A DNA stretch of 37,976 bases from Chlorokybus atmophyticus (Eukaryota; Streptophyta; Chlorokybophyceae; Chlorokybales; Chlorokybaceae). Position numbers and translations under genes: made by a program. Numbering within the stretch: the stretch's first letter is position 1; each line of letters opens with the position of its first letter. Positions 19,770 through 29,087 of the stretch are shown in pieces. The stretch lies in NCBI GenBank assembly GCA_009103225.1, contig RHPI01003011.1:1-37976 (forward strand), given 5' to 3'. The notes below the pieces were generated by a model. The model was not told the origin of the DNA. It made no database searches and saw only the letters and a program-made list of their open reading frames with translations.

Positions 19770-20946
19770 GGGGTGGAGCGCGAAACGTCCTCAGGCTGAA
19801 GCCCAGTAGTTCCGCGAGGGAGACGACCTGGGTATCAGCTGGGGACCAGCGCAAAGCATCCTGAAGCGAGGTGTCTGCGTTGCAAGGCAGTGGCAGAAGC
19901 TGCTGCGCTTGCGCTCGAAGGAGACGGAGAGCGGATGCGGTGACGGGCCCAACAAGCGCGTCCATACCACCCTCCACGTGTGCCAGCTTGCGCACATTGA
20001 CCCACACCACGTTGCCTCCCTCCGCTGCTAGCAGCATCTCCTCGAGGGAGATCACCCAAACCACGCATTGCTGCACCCCCTCCTCGCGGAGTAGCAGCGT
20101 GCTGGAGGCTGCGCTCCATTCCTCCCAAGGGACGTCTACCGAGAGCTGGAGCAGGTCTGCTGCCAGACGTCGCAGCTGCACCTCTGTGGCGCCCTCCCCA
20201 GAGCTGGCCAAACCAAAGGGAACGGGTGAAGGAGCTGTGCATCTGCCAAGGCCCAGCCACCATTCACCATCTTGGCAGCGGAGTACGGCCATGAGCGCGC
20301 GCACAGCTCGTGGGGCCGTGGCCTTGACAGGTAAGTGGAAGCCTCCGGCCAGTTTCTGAGAGTGGGGTGTGGGTTGGGTGGCCTCCGCGCGTGGAAGCAC
20401 CGGCTTTGGAGGAGAGAACAACCTCCTTTCCACCAACTTCTGCCCGGAGGAGATTGCGGACGCAGGGGCAACTGGAGCATCAGTGACTGGTTGGGGGGAG
20501 ACCAGCTGCTTGGAAGGCGTCAAGGAAGGTGAGGCCTAGCGCAATGCGTCCGGATGCCCTGTCGTGCAGAGATTCCGCCCATGCAGTCACGGTGGCCCAA
20601 CGATGTGTGTCCGTGAGTGTCATGGTAAGGGTGGAGGCCATTGCGGGGAGCACCACCAGCAGGTACAACTTGTTGTGCCTCTTGCCGTTGCCTCGCACCG
20701 CAACAATGTTGGACAGGGCGCGTGAAGGCTCCAGCTCCTCCGAGTCCGATGCCAGCGGGTAGCCAGTCGCAGTGATGGTCTCGCACAGACAGCTACTCAG
20801 CCAAGACTCAGAGTGAGGAGAGAGGGACGGCAGCGAGGGAGTAGCCCAGGCTTTCCTCTCCCATGTACTCGGACGCTGTGCTAGAGTCATCACCGACCGA
20901 GATACGGAGTTCAGAGGAGCCTTCAACAAACTCATGGACAAATGCT
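19561..20946 (-). pseudogene. LINE ORF1 fragment (minus strand)
   Basis: Two minus-strand frames (20950-20480, then 20523-19561) together read like the C-terminal part of a LINE ORF1: Pro/Ser/Ala-rich, with segments such as HNKLYLLVVLPAM and CQDGEWWLGLGRC. No zinc knuckle is visible in the preserved part. It overlaps the start of the endonuclease ORF by about 200 bases because the original stop has been lost. The 5' end is cut off near 20970, where an oppositely oriented gypsy integrase begins. Confidence 0.55.
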
Positions 20947-20971
20947 TCATTGGTCATCGCCGCACTTCCAC

Positions 20972-21780
20972 AGGCCGATGGTCTCGCTGAGCGTATCGTG
21001 CAGACCATCAAGAAGGCTTTGCGCAAGTACGTCCTTGACTACGAGAAGAACACATGGGATGACTACCTCCCATGGGTAGCACTGGGGTACCGGCTGTCCA
21101 AGCAGGCAGCACTGCGGGAGTACAGCACGTACTATTTGCTGTTTGAAAGGCAACCATTGCTCCCTTTTTGCGCACAGCAAGTTGTCGACAGAGTGGTGGA
21201 CAATCTTGACAACCCCGACGAGATGCTGTATGACCTAACAGTGCGCAGCGCACTGCTCGAGCACACTGTCCCTATGGCCTTCAACAACCTGCACATTGCT
21301 CAACACCGCGACACGCTTCACTACGAGCGTGTGCGCAGCGGTTTTTACAATAAGCAAAAACGCCGCTCCTAAGCAGGAGACTTCGTCTACCGCATGGCGG
21401 CCACACACGACACCCTCGACACCTCCGTCGGGCGCACTGCTTATAAGGTATTGAAGGTGTATCCCACAGGGGTACTGAACTTTCTGGGACAACAAGGCGA
21501 CCGCATGAAGGACAACATGGTGAACTGCGCGCCGTGTCATCTTCCCCACGTTGCTGGCTTCGGCAAGATCCAGCACACGCGACCGCTGCGAAGCATCCGC
21601 TGCGAGAAATGTGGCGGTGCCGACAACGACCCGGTGATGTTGTTATGCGAAGGCTGCAACCATGGCATGCACTGTGACTGCCTTGACCCTCCATTGGACA
21701 AGATGCCGCTGTGGGAGTATTGGTGCGCTGCGATGACTGCTGCATCAGCGGTCCCCCACACAGTCGGTTAAAGCTGAGTC
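20972..21780 (+). pseudogene. Gypsy integrase C-terminal fragment with PHD finger (plus strand)
   Basis: Starts abruptly at PQADGLAERIVQTIKKAL, the catalytic-Glu segment of integrase. It runs through WVALGYRLSKQAALREY and AFNNLHIAQHRDTL to a stop (TAA at 21370-21372), then continues in another frame through DTSVGRTAYKVLKVYP and DNMVNCAPCHLPHV to a PHD finger at 21601-21740. The PHD has CEKC, CEGC, His-x2-Cys and WC; the last Cys pair appears displaced by a small insertion. It is an inverted relative of 14980-15800 and closely similar. A G-rich tract (about 21810-21816) and the LTR start at 21822 follow. The upstream part of the element is replaced by the LINE. Confidence 0.82.
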
Positions 21781-21821
21781 CTAGAGCAGGAGGCTACCCC
21801 AGAACTTTAGGGGGGGTGGCT

Positions 21822-22665
21822 TGTTAACTGTGTGCACTATAGCACAGTAGGTACAGTAAGGAGGAAAGCGTCACCAGCTCTACAACTGACCAATCCTCAC
21901 ATTGGTTCATCCCCGAGCCTATGCCTATGTCTAGGGGGTTCTCTTTGTTTGTGTTGTTCTAGTGCTGCGCGCAGCACCATCATGCCCACGGCATGAGCGC
22001 TCATTTGCAGTGTGCCCGAGACGGCGCGACCCTCGACCATGGTAGGCACGACAGCTGTCATGCCAAATACCCTCGCACGCCAGTCCTCGAGCATGTCTAC
22101 ATCCAGCCCCAAGCCCGGCCTACCAGCATGAAGACCGCGCGCGCCCTAGTCTACTGCTAGCTACTACTTCGCACTCCATGTAGCATGTAGCTAGGGCTAC
22201 TCTATAGACCTCTTTGTAGGAACCGCGCGTCGCTGATCAGTTAGGAATCTATTATCAGCTGATGTGCTATAACGAGTCTTAGAACATTTTCGTCATACGG
22301 CCTCGATGTGACCGTTGGCCTAGTGCCCGCATGGCACTGCACAGTCATGACATTGACAAGTATAAGTAGGAAGTCACTAGACTCGCTGATGACACTGTGA
22401 GTCAGTAATAAGATTAGAGACTCTGACTTCAAAAGCTGTTGAAGCGATTAGATCTGGAAGCACATCACGTCCTGGTTGCCAAGGTCCGCCTTACCACGCG
22501 AGACACAGTGTATGCTCTTGTGTGCGCTGTGCTTGTCATTGCTGTGAGCTTGGCGGTGGTGTGTTTGACACATCAGTCACGACATAGCATCTTTGGGTTG
22601 CTTGTTCATTCACCTCACTTAACAGTGTAATACATCATCCACTCATGCAAAGAACTGTGTATACA
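21822..22665 (+). repeat. LTR of the PHD-type gypsy element
   Basis: Starts TGTTAACTGTGTG four bases after the G-rich tract that follows the PHD finger. A TATACA end is proposed at 22665, giving 844 bp. Its first ~230 bases recur at 22687-22915, and its middle and end recur on the minus strand at 35519-36123. The right boundary is inferred from TG...CA form only. Confidence 0.6.
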
Positions 22666-22686
22666 GGATTACCTATCGTAGTGTCT

Positions 22687-22915
22687 TGTTGACTGTGTGT
22701 TCTACAGCACAGTCGGTACAGTAAGGAGAAGAGCGTCACCAGCTCTACCACCGATCCTTATATATGTTCATCCCCCAGCCCATGCCTATGTCTGGAAGGT
22801 TGTCTTTGATTGTGTTGCTCTAATGCTGCGCGCAGCACCAGCATGCCCACGGCATGAGCGCTCGTCTGCAGTGTGCCTGAGACGGCGTGACCCTCGACCA
22901 TGGCAAGCACGACCG
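22687..22915 (+). repeat. Second partial LTR of the same family
   Basis: TGTTGACTGTGTG onward matches the first ~230 bases of the LTR at 21822 (shared landmarks TAAGGAG, GCGTCACCAGCTCTAC, GCCTATGTCT and GCATGAGCGCTC). It then runs straight into integrase coding sequence. Most of the LTR and the 5' part of the element are missing, so a deletion joined them. Confidence 0.7.
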
Positions 22916-23214
22916 TGTGAAGAAGCTTCTCAACAACGGTGTATTGTTGTGGGAGGGAGCTTATGCCAAGACCACCAAAGAGCACATGAAGAGCTACGAC
23001 CCTTGTCAACTGCCAAACGTGGATGACAGTGTGGATCCGGCTTTGGCCATACCAGATGTGGGCCACCGCTGTGAGCGGTGTGGCCGAGCAGAGGGACACC
23101 ATGCTACTATGCGACAAGTGTGTTGCCGGTTGTCACATGGAGTGCCTTCGTCCACCACTTGAAGAGATCCCTGACGGAGCATGGTACTGTCCGGCGTGTA
23201 CGAGGACTACGTGA
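22916..23214 (+). pseudogene. Third integrase tail with PHD finger
   Basis: The plus strand encodes a short integrase tail (CQLPNVDDSVDP) followed by a PHD finger at 23069-23200: CERC, then after a one-base frameshift MLLCDKC, His-x2-Cys, RPPLEEIPDGAWYC and a final C-x2-C before TGA at 23212-23214. All eight zinc ligands are present across the two frames. It is more diverged from the other two PHD copies than they are from each other. Confidence 0.8.
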
Positions 23215-24040
23215 TGAGCGTGTGAGTCAGCTGAAGGCGCACGAGGGCATTGGCGCTCAGCTGCACGGGGTGGTGACACGCATCTTTAATTGTGTGTGTC
23301 TACTATGTGATGAGAGACAATGCATGAGACAGCATGACATGGTCTCATGGTGTACAATAGCATGCAGACATGCATGATAAGGTGGTTTACGACGAGTTCA
23401 AGCCACGATGATGGAAGGCATGACACGTTGTTGCTACATTGGTGCTGTTGCTGCTACAGCTTGTCCCAAGGTGGCATGGCTTTCTCATCACGACAACACT
23501 TGTGTCGTGGCGACAGCTGTCATTGTGCCGTAGTTGTAGCTGTACTGTTTTGCTGGCTATGCTGCGGACTGCAGCCAGCTGTATTTGCGGCTGCTCCCGC
23601 ACAGTCGTTGCAGCAGGAGCAGCATCGTTGCTATCATTGTTTTCTTTCATTAATGTTGACATTTGTTAACGTCTTTGCTGCCTTACTGCTGTTTGTTGCT
23701 GTTTTTGTTGTGCCTTGTGAAAGCATTCCCCCCTCCCCCCATCTTCCCACAATAGGTGCCGGAAGAGCCGTCCAGGTGCCAGTGGCCGCCTACCATCGCT
23801 GGGAGGAACGGCCGTGAAGACTATGACAAGCGCACTTGGCAAATTGCTGATTATGATGTTACAATTTCAATAGCTCATAAAGTGTGTACACGCACAGCTT
23901 TTGCGCATGACTTTTTGTATAACACTTTGTTTGTACAGCCGTGCGTGCATGTGTCTAACTGCGTGTCCGACTTAGATTCTTGTGTGTTTGCTTGCTACAG
24001 AAACTTCCACAAGCATAAATAGCAAAACTAACTTCTTGCG
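23215..24040. other. Intergenic stretch, no gene recognised
   Basis: Contains CTG/CAG-rich sequence around 23430-23720 whose translation is hydrophobic or Cys-rich in one frame but matches nothing I know. A small inverted repeat of CACGACA type lies near 23487-23510. From 23940 on, CATG/CG-alternating microsatellites begin, marking the intron-like repeat sequence of the split gene. Confidence 0.45.
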
Positions 24041-24210
24041 CACACGCAAGCGCACCGCATTCACATGCGCAAGCACATGCACACCGGCATGCGCGTGCAA
24101 GCAAGCATGTGCTCTTTGTAATGCATGCATGCACATACACAAATTATAACTGTGATATTTATGTGACATGCTTACTACAACCATTTGGGCATAGATTTAT
24201 GGCATCTGCC

Positions 24211-24290
24211 TTATAGGCTGCTCTGACCAGTGCAGCCTACGAGTTGCTATTGGCGGGCTTATCACTGGCTCATAGACTGCACTAACCAGG
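24211..24290. repeat. Two hairpins of the GGCCGCACTG family
   Basis: Diverged copies (24211-24243 with TAGGCTGCTCTG/CAGTGCAGCCTA arms, and 24269-24290). They follow a GCAAGCATGTGCTCTTTGTAA landmark and CATAC-type repeats, the same order as in the minus-strand copy near 11330-11530. Confidence 0.6.
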
Positions 24291-24417
24291 ATTAGGGTCG
24301 CATGCAGGTTGCGGGCGTGAAGGGAAGTGTGGCATGAAGGCAGAGATGACGGAGCAGCTCTGCCAGCACCTGCAGCGTTGGCAATTGCATCACAACGACT
24401 ACAGTTGCGGTTTTCAG

Positions 24418-25335
24418 CAATGATTGTGCGGAAGACGCGCAACTGGCGGCAGACGCTGCTGCAGCTGCTCTCCCCCCCCCCCCCCNAGGGAGTTGGTTGA
24501 GCTGGAAGGCTCCATCTTGTCGTTCCCCTCCTCCTCCTCCTCCTCCTCCTCCTTGGCTACGCCTACCGAAAATCTCACCAAACCTACCATCCCTCCAAGA
24601 TCAATGCCAACGACAATGTCCTCTTCAACAACGTCCACACACCCCGCCTTTCAGGTGCTGCAAGCATTCCAGTGCATGTTTAAGAAGACACACATATGCC
24701 TGCGTGCACACACATCGGGCCACCACACTTGTGCACATGTTATGACGCACATGCGTGTGCACGCACAAACATGCATATGCATGCATGAGCTCACAATGCT
24801 GCCTCTTTCCGTCATGCAGCATCCAGAGCTCTTTTGTGGGCGCAGGATTGGGGGCTGGTGCGACGAGGTGCAACAGCTGAACCGCAGGTGAGCGGAGGGG
24901 AAAGGGTGAGGAGGATGTGCGCACATACGCATGCGCACGCGCAAGCGTGCCGTGCATTACTGAGCACAGTCATGCGCGGTGCAAGCGTGCATGCGCTTTT
25001 CATCAGCAGGCATGCATGTACACAAGTACACACAATTGTTTGTTACAGTCGGCTCATAGGCGGCACAGTCCAGTGCGGCCTATATGGCAGTTTTGCGTGT
25101 ACACATGCATGTGAACAGGGTCCCCCTCCCCCCNTCCTTGAAGAGATGCGCACGCACACACATACAAGCATGAACACCCGCACTCGCGCACACGCAGGTA
25201 CGCGGACTGCCCCCCAAGCTGGCAATCAGCAACCCGGTGCTAAAGAAGAGAACTTTGGAGTGCACGGCTTGTCAGCGCAAGCACTATCTCGCCATAGCTG
25301 CTCGTGCTGTCCATCTCCATTTTCAACGTCCCAAG
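24418..25335 (+). CDS. Unrecognised split gene, plus-strand copy
   Basis: Two exons are well supported. Exon 24820-24887 follows a CTCTTTCC-N5-CAG acceptor and encodes SRALLWAQDWGLVRRGATAEPQ in part. Its donor is GTGAGC at 24888. Exon 25198-25335 (46 codons, no stop) follows a CGCAG acceptor, encodes VRGLPPKLAISN then LKKRTLECTACQRKHYLAI, and ends AAG before donor GTGCGA. The phases agree (0/0). The same exon pair, with the same intron landmarks, occurs degenerate on the minus strand at 11.7-12.2 kb. A possible earlier exon (24418-24654, with a Ser run from (CTC)n) is uncertain because an N interrupts it. No domain is recognised; CTAC is a lone Cys pair. The LINE at 25784 is inserted downstream. 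It could be a host gene or part of an unrecognised repeat. Confidence 0.5.
24528..24552 (+). repeat. (CTC)n microsatellite
   Basis: Eight CTC units, which would encode a Ser run if the surrounding exon call is right. Confidence 0.9.
25053..25087. repeat. Hairpin of the GGCCGCACTG family in the intron
   Basis: Inverted repeat CATAGGCGGCAC / CAGTGCGGCCTATAT in the intron between 24887 and 25198. A TGCATGTGAACAGGG landmark, a poly-C run ending in an N (25134) and CA repeats follow, matching the minus-strand copy. Confidence 0.7.
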
Positions 25336-25556
25336 GTGCGACGAGCGTGTGTGTGCGCATGCGAATGCGTGCGTGTGTGCATGCGTGCGCATGTTGTGAG
25401 ACATTGCTCATACGTAAGTGCGTATGCAAACACTTACGTTGGGCTCATGGACCGCATTCCACAAAGGTATGCGCATGCAAGCATGCAAGTGCTCTCTGTC
25501 ACACACGCGTGTGCACACATACACACACTTGTTGGACTTCTACCTACTATAATGCC

Positions 25557-25690
25557 TCGTAGGCTGCACTGTTCAGTGCGGCCTGTAAGGCAGTGCTTAC
25601 GGGCTGGCTCGTAGGCTGCAGTTACCAGTGCGGCCTATGAGCCAGCAATAGCTGGTCAGAATAAGTCATAGGCGGCAATCTAAAAGTGCC
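25557..25690. repeat. Three hairpins of the GGCCGCACTG family
   Basis: Copies at about 25557-25589, 25608-25641 and 25664-25690. They lie downstream of the exon ending at 25335, after landmarks TTGTGAGACATTGC, GCATGCAAGCATGCAAGTG and ACACTTGTTGG. These landmarks occur in the same order on the minus strand at 11330-11610. Confidence 0.75.
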
Positions 25691-25775
25691 AGCTGTATAG
25701 ACAGGCCTGCATACATGCATGTGCGCAAGTGCATCCATTCCTTTGTATGCACACACACATGCAGTCGCTAACAAT

Positions 25776-25783
25776 TGCATCCT
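25776..25783. repeat. Target-site duplication TGCATCCT, left
   Basis: Eight bases directly before the GC-rich start of the plus-strand LINE, repeated at 33855-33862 directly after its A-rich tail. Confidence 0.7.
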
Positions 25784-25927
25784 GGGCGGCGGCTAGGAGG
25801 GGACGTCCTTGGCGGCGGAGGGGGTGACGTAATGGGGGGGTGGGGTGGGGGGTAAGGCTGGTCCCTTACCCCTGGTTAGGGGGGCTCTCCAGCCCCACCT
25901 GATCCGGCGGTAGTTTGCCCGCTGCGC

Positions 25928-26438
25928 TGCAGCAGCTGGTCAACGCAGCTGACTTTTTCTGGTGCAGCTCCTAAACGCTGCACCACGTGGAGACCATAGC
26001 CATGGTGGCTGCTGGTGATCAGGGGCAGGTCCCCCTTAACTCCTCTCCTACCTATGGAGGACTTCCCTTTCCTCGGAGGCGTCGTCCATGAGCGACCAGG
26101 AGCGTCTCTTGGTGTTCCAATTCTGGACGAGCCCGTGCTCAAGCCCACTACATGGGCGGATGCAGTGGCAGGCGCCCCTCGGNTGCAGCAGCTGGTCAAC
26201 GCAGCTGACTTTTTCTGGTGCAGCTCCTAAACGCTGCACCACGTGGAGACCATAGCCATGGTGGCTGCTGGTGATCAGGGGCAGGTTCCCCTGACTCCTC
26301 TCCTACCTATGGAGGACTTTCCTCCCCTCGGAGGCGTCGTCCATGAGCGACCAGGAGCGTCTCCTGGTGTTCCAGTTCTGGACGAGCCCGTGCTCAAGCC
26401 CGCTACATGGGCGGATGCGGTGGCAGGCGCCCCTCGGC
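25928..26438 (+). repeat. 255-bp direct duplication around an N
   Basis: 25928-26182 and 26184-26438 are direct copies with about ten differences, separated only by the N at 26183. The first copy has one extra C that shifts its frame and leads to an early stop. Both contain the probable ORF1 start (ATG at 26002 and 26258). It is either a real tandem duplication of the LINE promoter/start or a joining of two alleles by the assembler. Confidence 0.85.
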
Positions 26439-26926
26439 AGCCACCCCTCCATTCTCTCAACGGCATCGAGGAGACTCTCTCAGGGAGTCCCACTCTCACA
26501 GCTAAGTTGATGGCTAATCTTGCACACGCTCCGGGCATCATTGCTAGCACCCTCACCACCACATCCGCATATGCTATCTCACTAGATGAGCGTGCGTGTG
26601 AGCGGTGGCAGTCAGTTTTAGAGCAGCGAGCACTAGTGTTTAGATTCCGATACACTCAGACATTAGAGTCACGCTTGACATGGATAGAAGCTTTGAGTGC
26701 ACGCCACCCGGCTGCCCCACTGATTGCATCAGTGCACTACACACGGGCGGGGGAAATCCAAGCACTCTTCACACGGCATCCAGCACAAAGCACGTCCTTG
26801 CCCTTGCAGAGCAACGTCGCTTGCCCACGCTGTTGGGCAAGCCAGTCACGGTGCTTCGTTGGAGCGAGGGCGGTGACGACGACAACTTCTGGGTCTCCTT
26901 CCAGGGAGCGCATCCTCGAGTCCTTT

Positions 26927-26946
26927 TCTCTCTCTCTCTCTCTCTC
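26927..26946 (+). repeat. (TC)n microsatellite in LINE ORF1
   Basis: Ten TC dinucleotides within coding sequence (Ser-Leu repeats). Slippage here would shift the ORF1 frame. Confidence 0.9.
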
Positions 26947-27341
26947 AAGTCCTTTCTCCGTATGGGCAGCTTGGCGATCCCCTGCGCTCAGCCGCCTCCG
27001 CTTCCCGCTCGTTCACCACACCATCTATGCGCTTTTGCTTCAAACGCAAGGCAGGTGCAGTGCTCCCCCCCTCCGTGCTCATCAAGTCCGTGTCAGGAGT
27101 GGAGCCTCATGGAGGTGCGCATCATCACCCCCCAGACACCTCCCACCTGCTTCCGCTGCAAGCAAGTGGGGCACTTGCGCAGTCATTGCACGGCGCCCCT
27201 CCCAGCGTCAACGGCAGCACAGCCAGGCGCAGCTCCCCCCGCAGACCAGGAGCCGCTTCCCCCCCTCAACAACCTCCCAACCCCCCGCCCAACCAACCCC
27301 CCACTCACCCACCTGCTGCAACAATCAGCACCCCCCTTCTC

Positions 27342-27435
27342 NNNNNNNNNNNNNNNNNNNNNNNNNNNNNNNNNNNNNNNNNNNNNNNNNNNNNNNNNNN
27401 NNNNNNNNNNNNNNNNNNNNNNNNNNNNNNNNNNN
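27342..27435. other. Assembly gap of 94 Ns
   Basis: Falls in the Pro-rich part of LINE ORF1; the true length is unknown. Confidence 0.99.
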
Positions 27436-29087
27436 CACACCCTCCGCCAGCGCTTTGTGCGCAGACCTTGCCCTCGACCTCCAGCAGCTGCCTCGCATGA
27501 CTGCTGATGGCCCAACCCAGCAGCAAACGCTGGAAGGTTGGCTGGAGACCAAGCCTCCGCCGCTGCGCGCAGAGCACCCTCCTCCCTCCTCGCGTGTGGC
27601 TCCGTATCCGTCACCCTCAAAGCTGTGGTGTGACGATCAGGATGAGGAGGATGACCTCCCGCCAGCCCCGCCTGCTGGTGGGATGGTCCCCTACGACCAT
27701 TCAGTGCAAGCTGCTCGCACAACCCAGGCTGATCGCCATCCCCAACAGCGTCTCTGGTTGGGAGAACTGCTTGAGGATGCGGGTTTCAAGCCTTCTTCTT
27801 CACCATAGGAGACGGCGTTCATCGTCCCCGTGGTGCTTGCCAACGCAGGGGACTCCGCTGACTGCTTGTCCCTACTTCTCACGGACACAACACAACGCAC
27901 CACGGGGCTGCGTATTGGCAACCTCCTCCCCTCTGCGCAGGGTGAAGCTGACGGCATGCAACATTGTTGCTCCATACTGCGGGCAACGCTGGAGCAGGCC
28001 GGTGTGTCACTAGACGCCACCAGGGAGGACGCTGAGCATGAGTCGTCTGTCTCAAACTCAAGCCCACTCGCAGGGGGCACGCCATTGCATCCGTGCCTAT
28101 TCGTTCTTTGCCCACTGCTTCTTCCTGCCGAGGCATGCCACCAAGCATCGGCGCAGCAGCAATGGGTGTCCTTGTCGGAGTGGCAAGCCCTGGCCCACAC
28201 CAAACTCAGCAAGCACGGCAAGCCTCGCATCACACCCTTGATGATAGCCTCCGCGATGCGCACATGGTGGGAGCAACATGCACGCACTCCGCTATCATCA
28301 CCGTCTCACCCCTCCTCCTCACACACGGACTTCTCGGAGTCTCCCTACACTACCCCTCGCCCACACCACCCCGCAATGTCCGCCTCCCCATCCCAAATGG
28401 ACAGCTCCTCCGTTCCCCGCCTCCCTCCCCATCCCATCATACACCCTTCAAGGAGGCTTCCCCCCCGTCGGTGAGAAGAAAATTGCAGCTCTCCCCGTCA
28501 CACCCCCCTCTCCCCGCAATCACCACCACCCCTTCGGAACGACTTGCACCCCACCTGCATGCTCTGGCAGTCCTGGTGTACAAGTATGCGGCCCAATGCT
28601 GGCGGCTGGGTCTGGTTCGCCAGAACGGCGACAAGCTAGCAACCATCCCGGCTACCTTGCCAGCGGACCCCTCCCCCTGCGACCATGGTAGGCAGGCGCG
28701 GCGGCTGGCTTCGGCCATGCTGGGCGTCCCCGAGTCTACACATTTTACTCCAAGCCCGGAGCTCTCATTCATACAAACGGCTGCAGATGGCATGCCATAC
28801 CATGTTCACACATGGTTGTGGCACGACGAGGAAGTAATGTCACAACCCCCCAACACCTCAGGCGCGCAGGATGTGCTGTGGGTTGATCCACTCCTTGTTG
28901 AGGGCGTTGCGGGAGGCAGCCACGACCTCGTTGAGGCACAGGTGCTGGAGGTGTTAGAGCACGTTTCTCACTTCACCGCCAACACCTCCGCTCAGCACCC
29001 TTCTTCATGTCCGTCATGGCCTTTGGCTGGCGGAACCCCTCCTCAAGGCGTGCCATATTCTTGGGAGCGGGTGTTGGGCCTTGACTG

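Noticed and set aside
23387-23817. Possible membrane protein (hydrophobic, Cys-rich frame)
   Set aside because: It derives from CTG/CAG/GTT-rich sequence. Competing frames on both strands look similar, and there is no start context or homology I can recognise.
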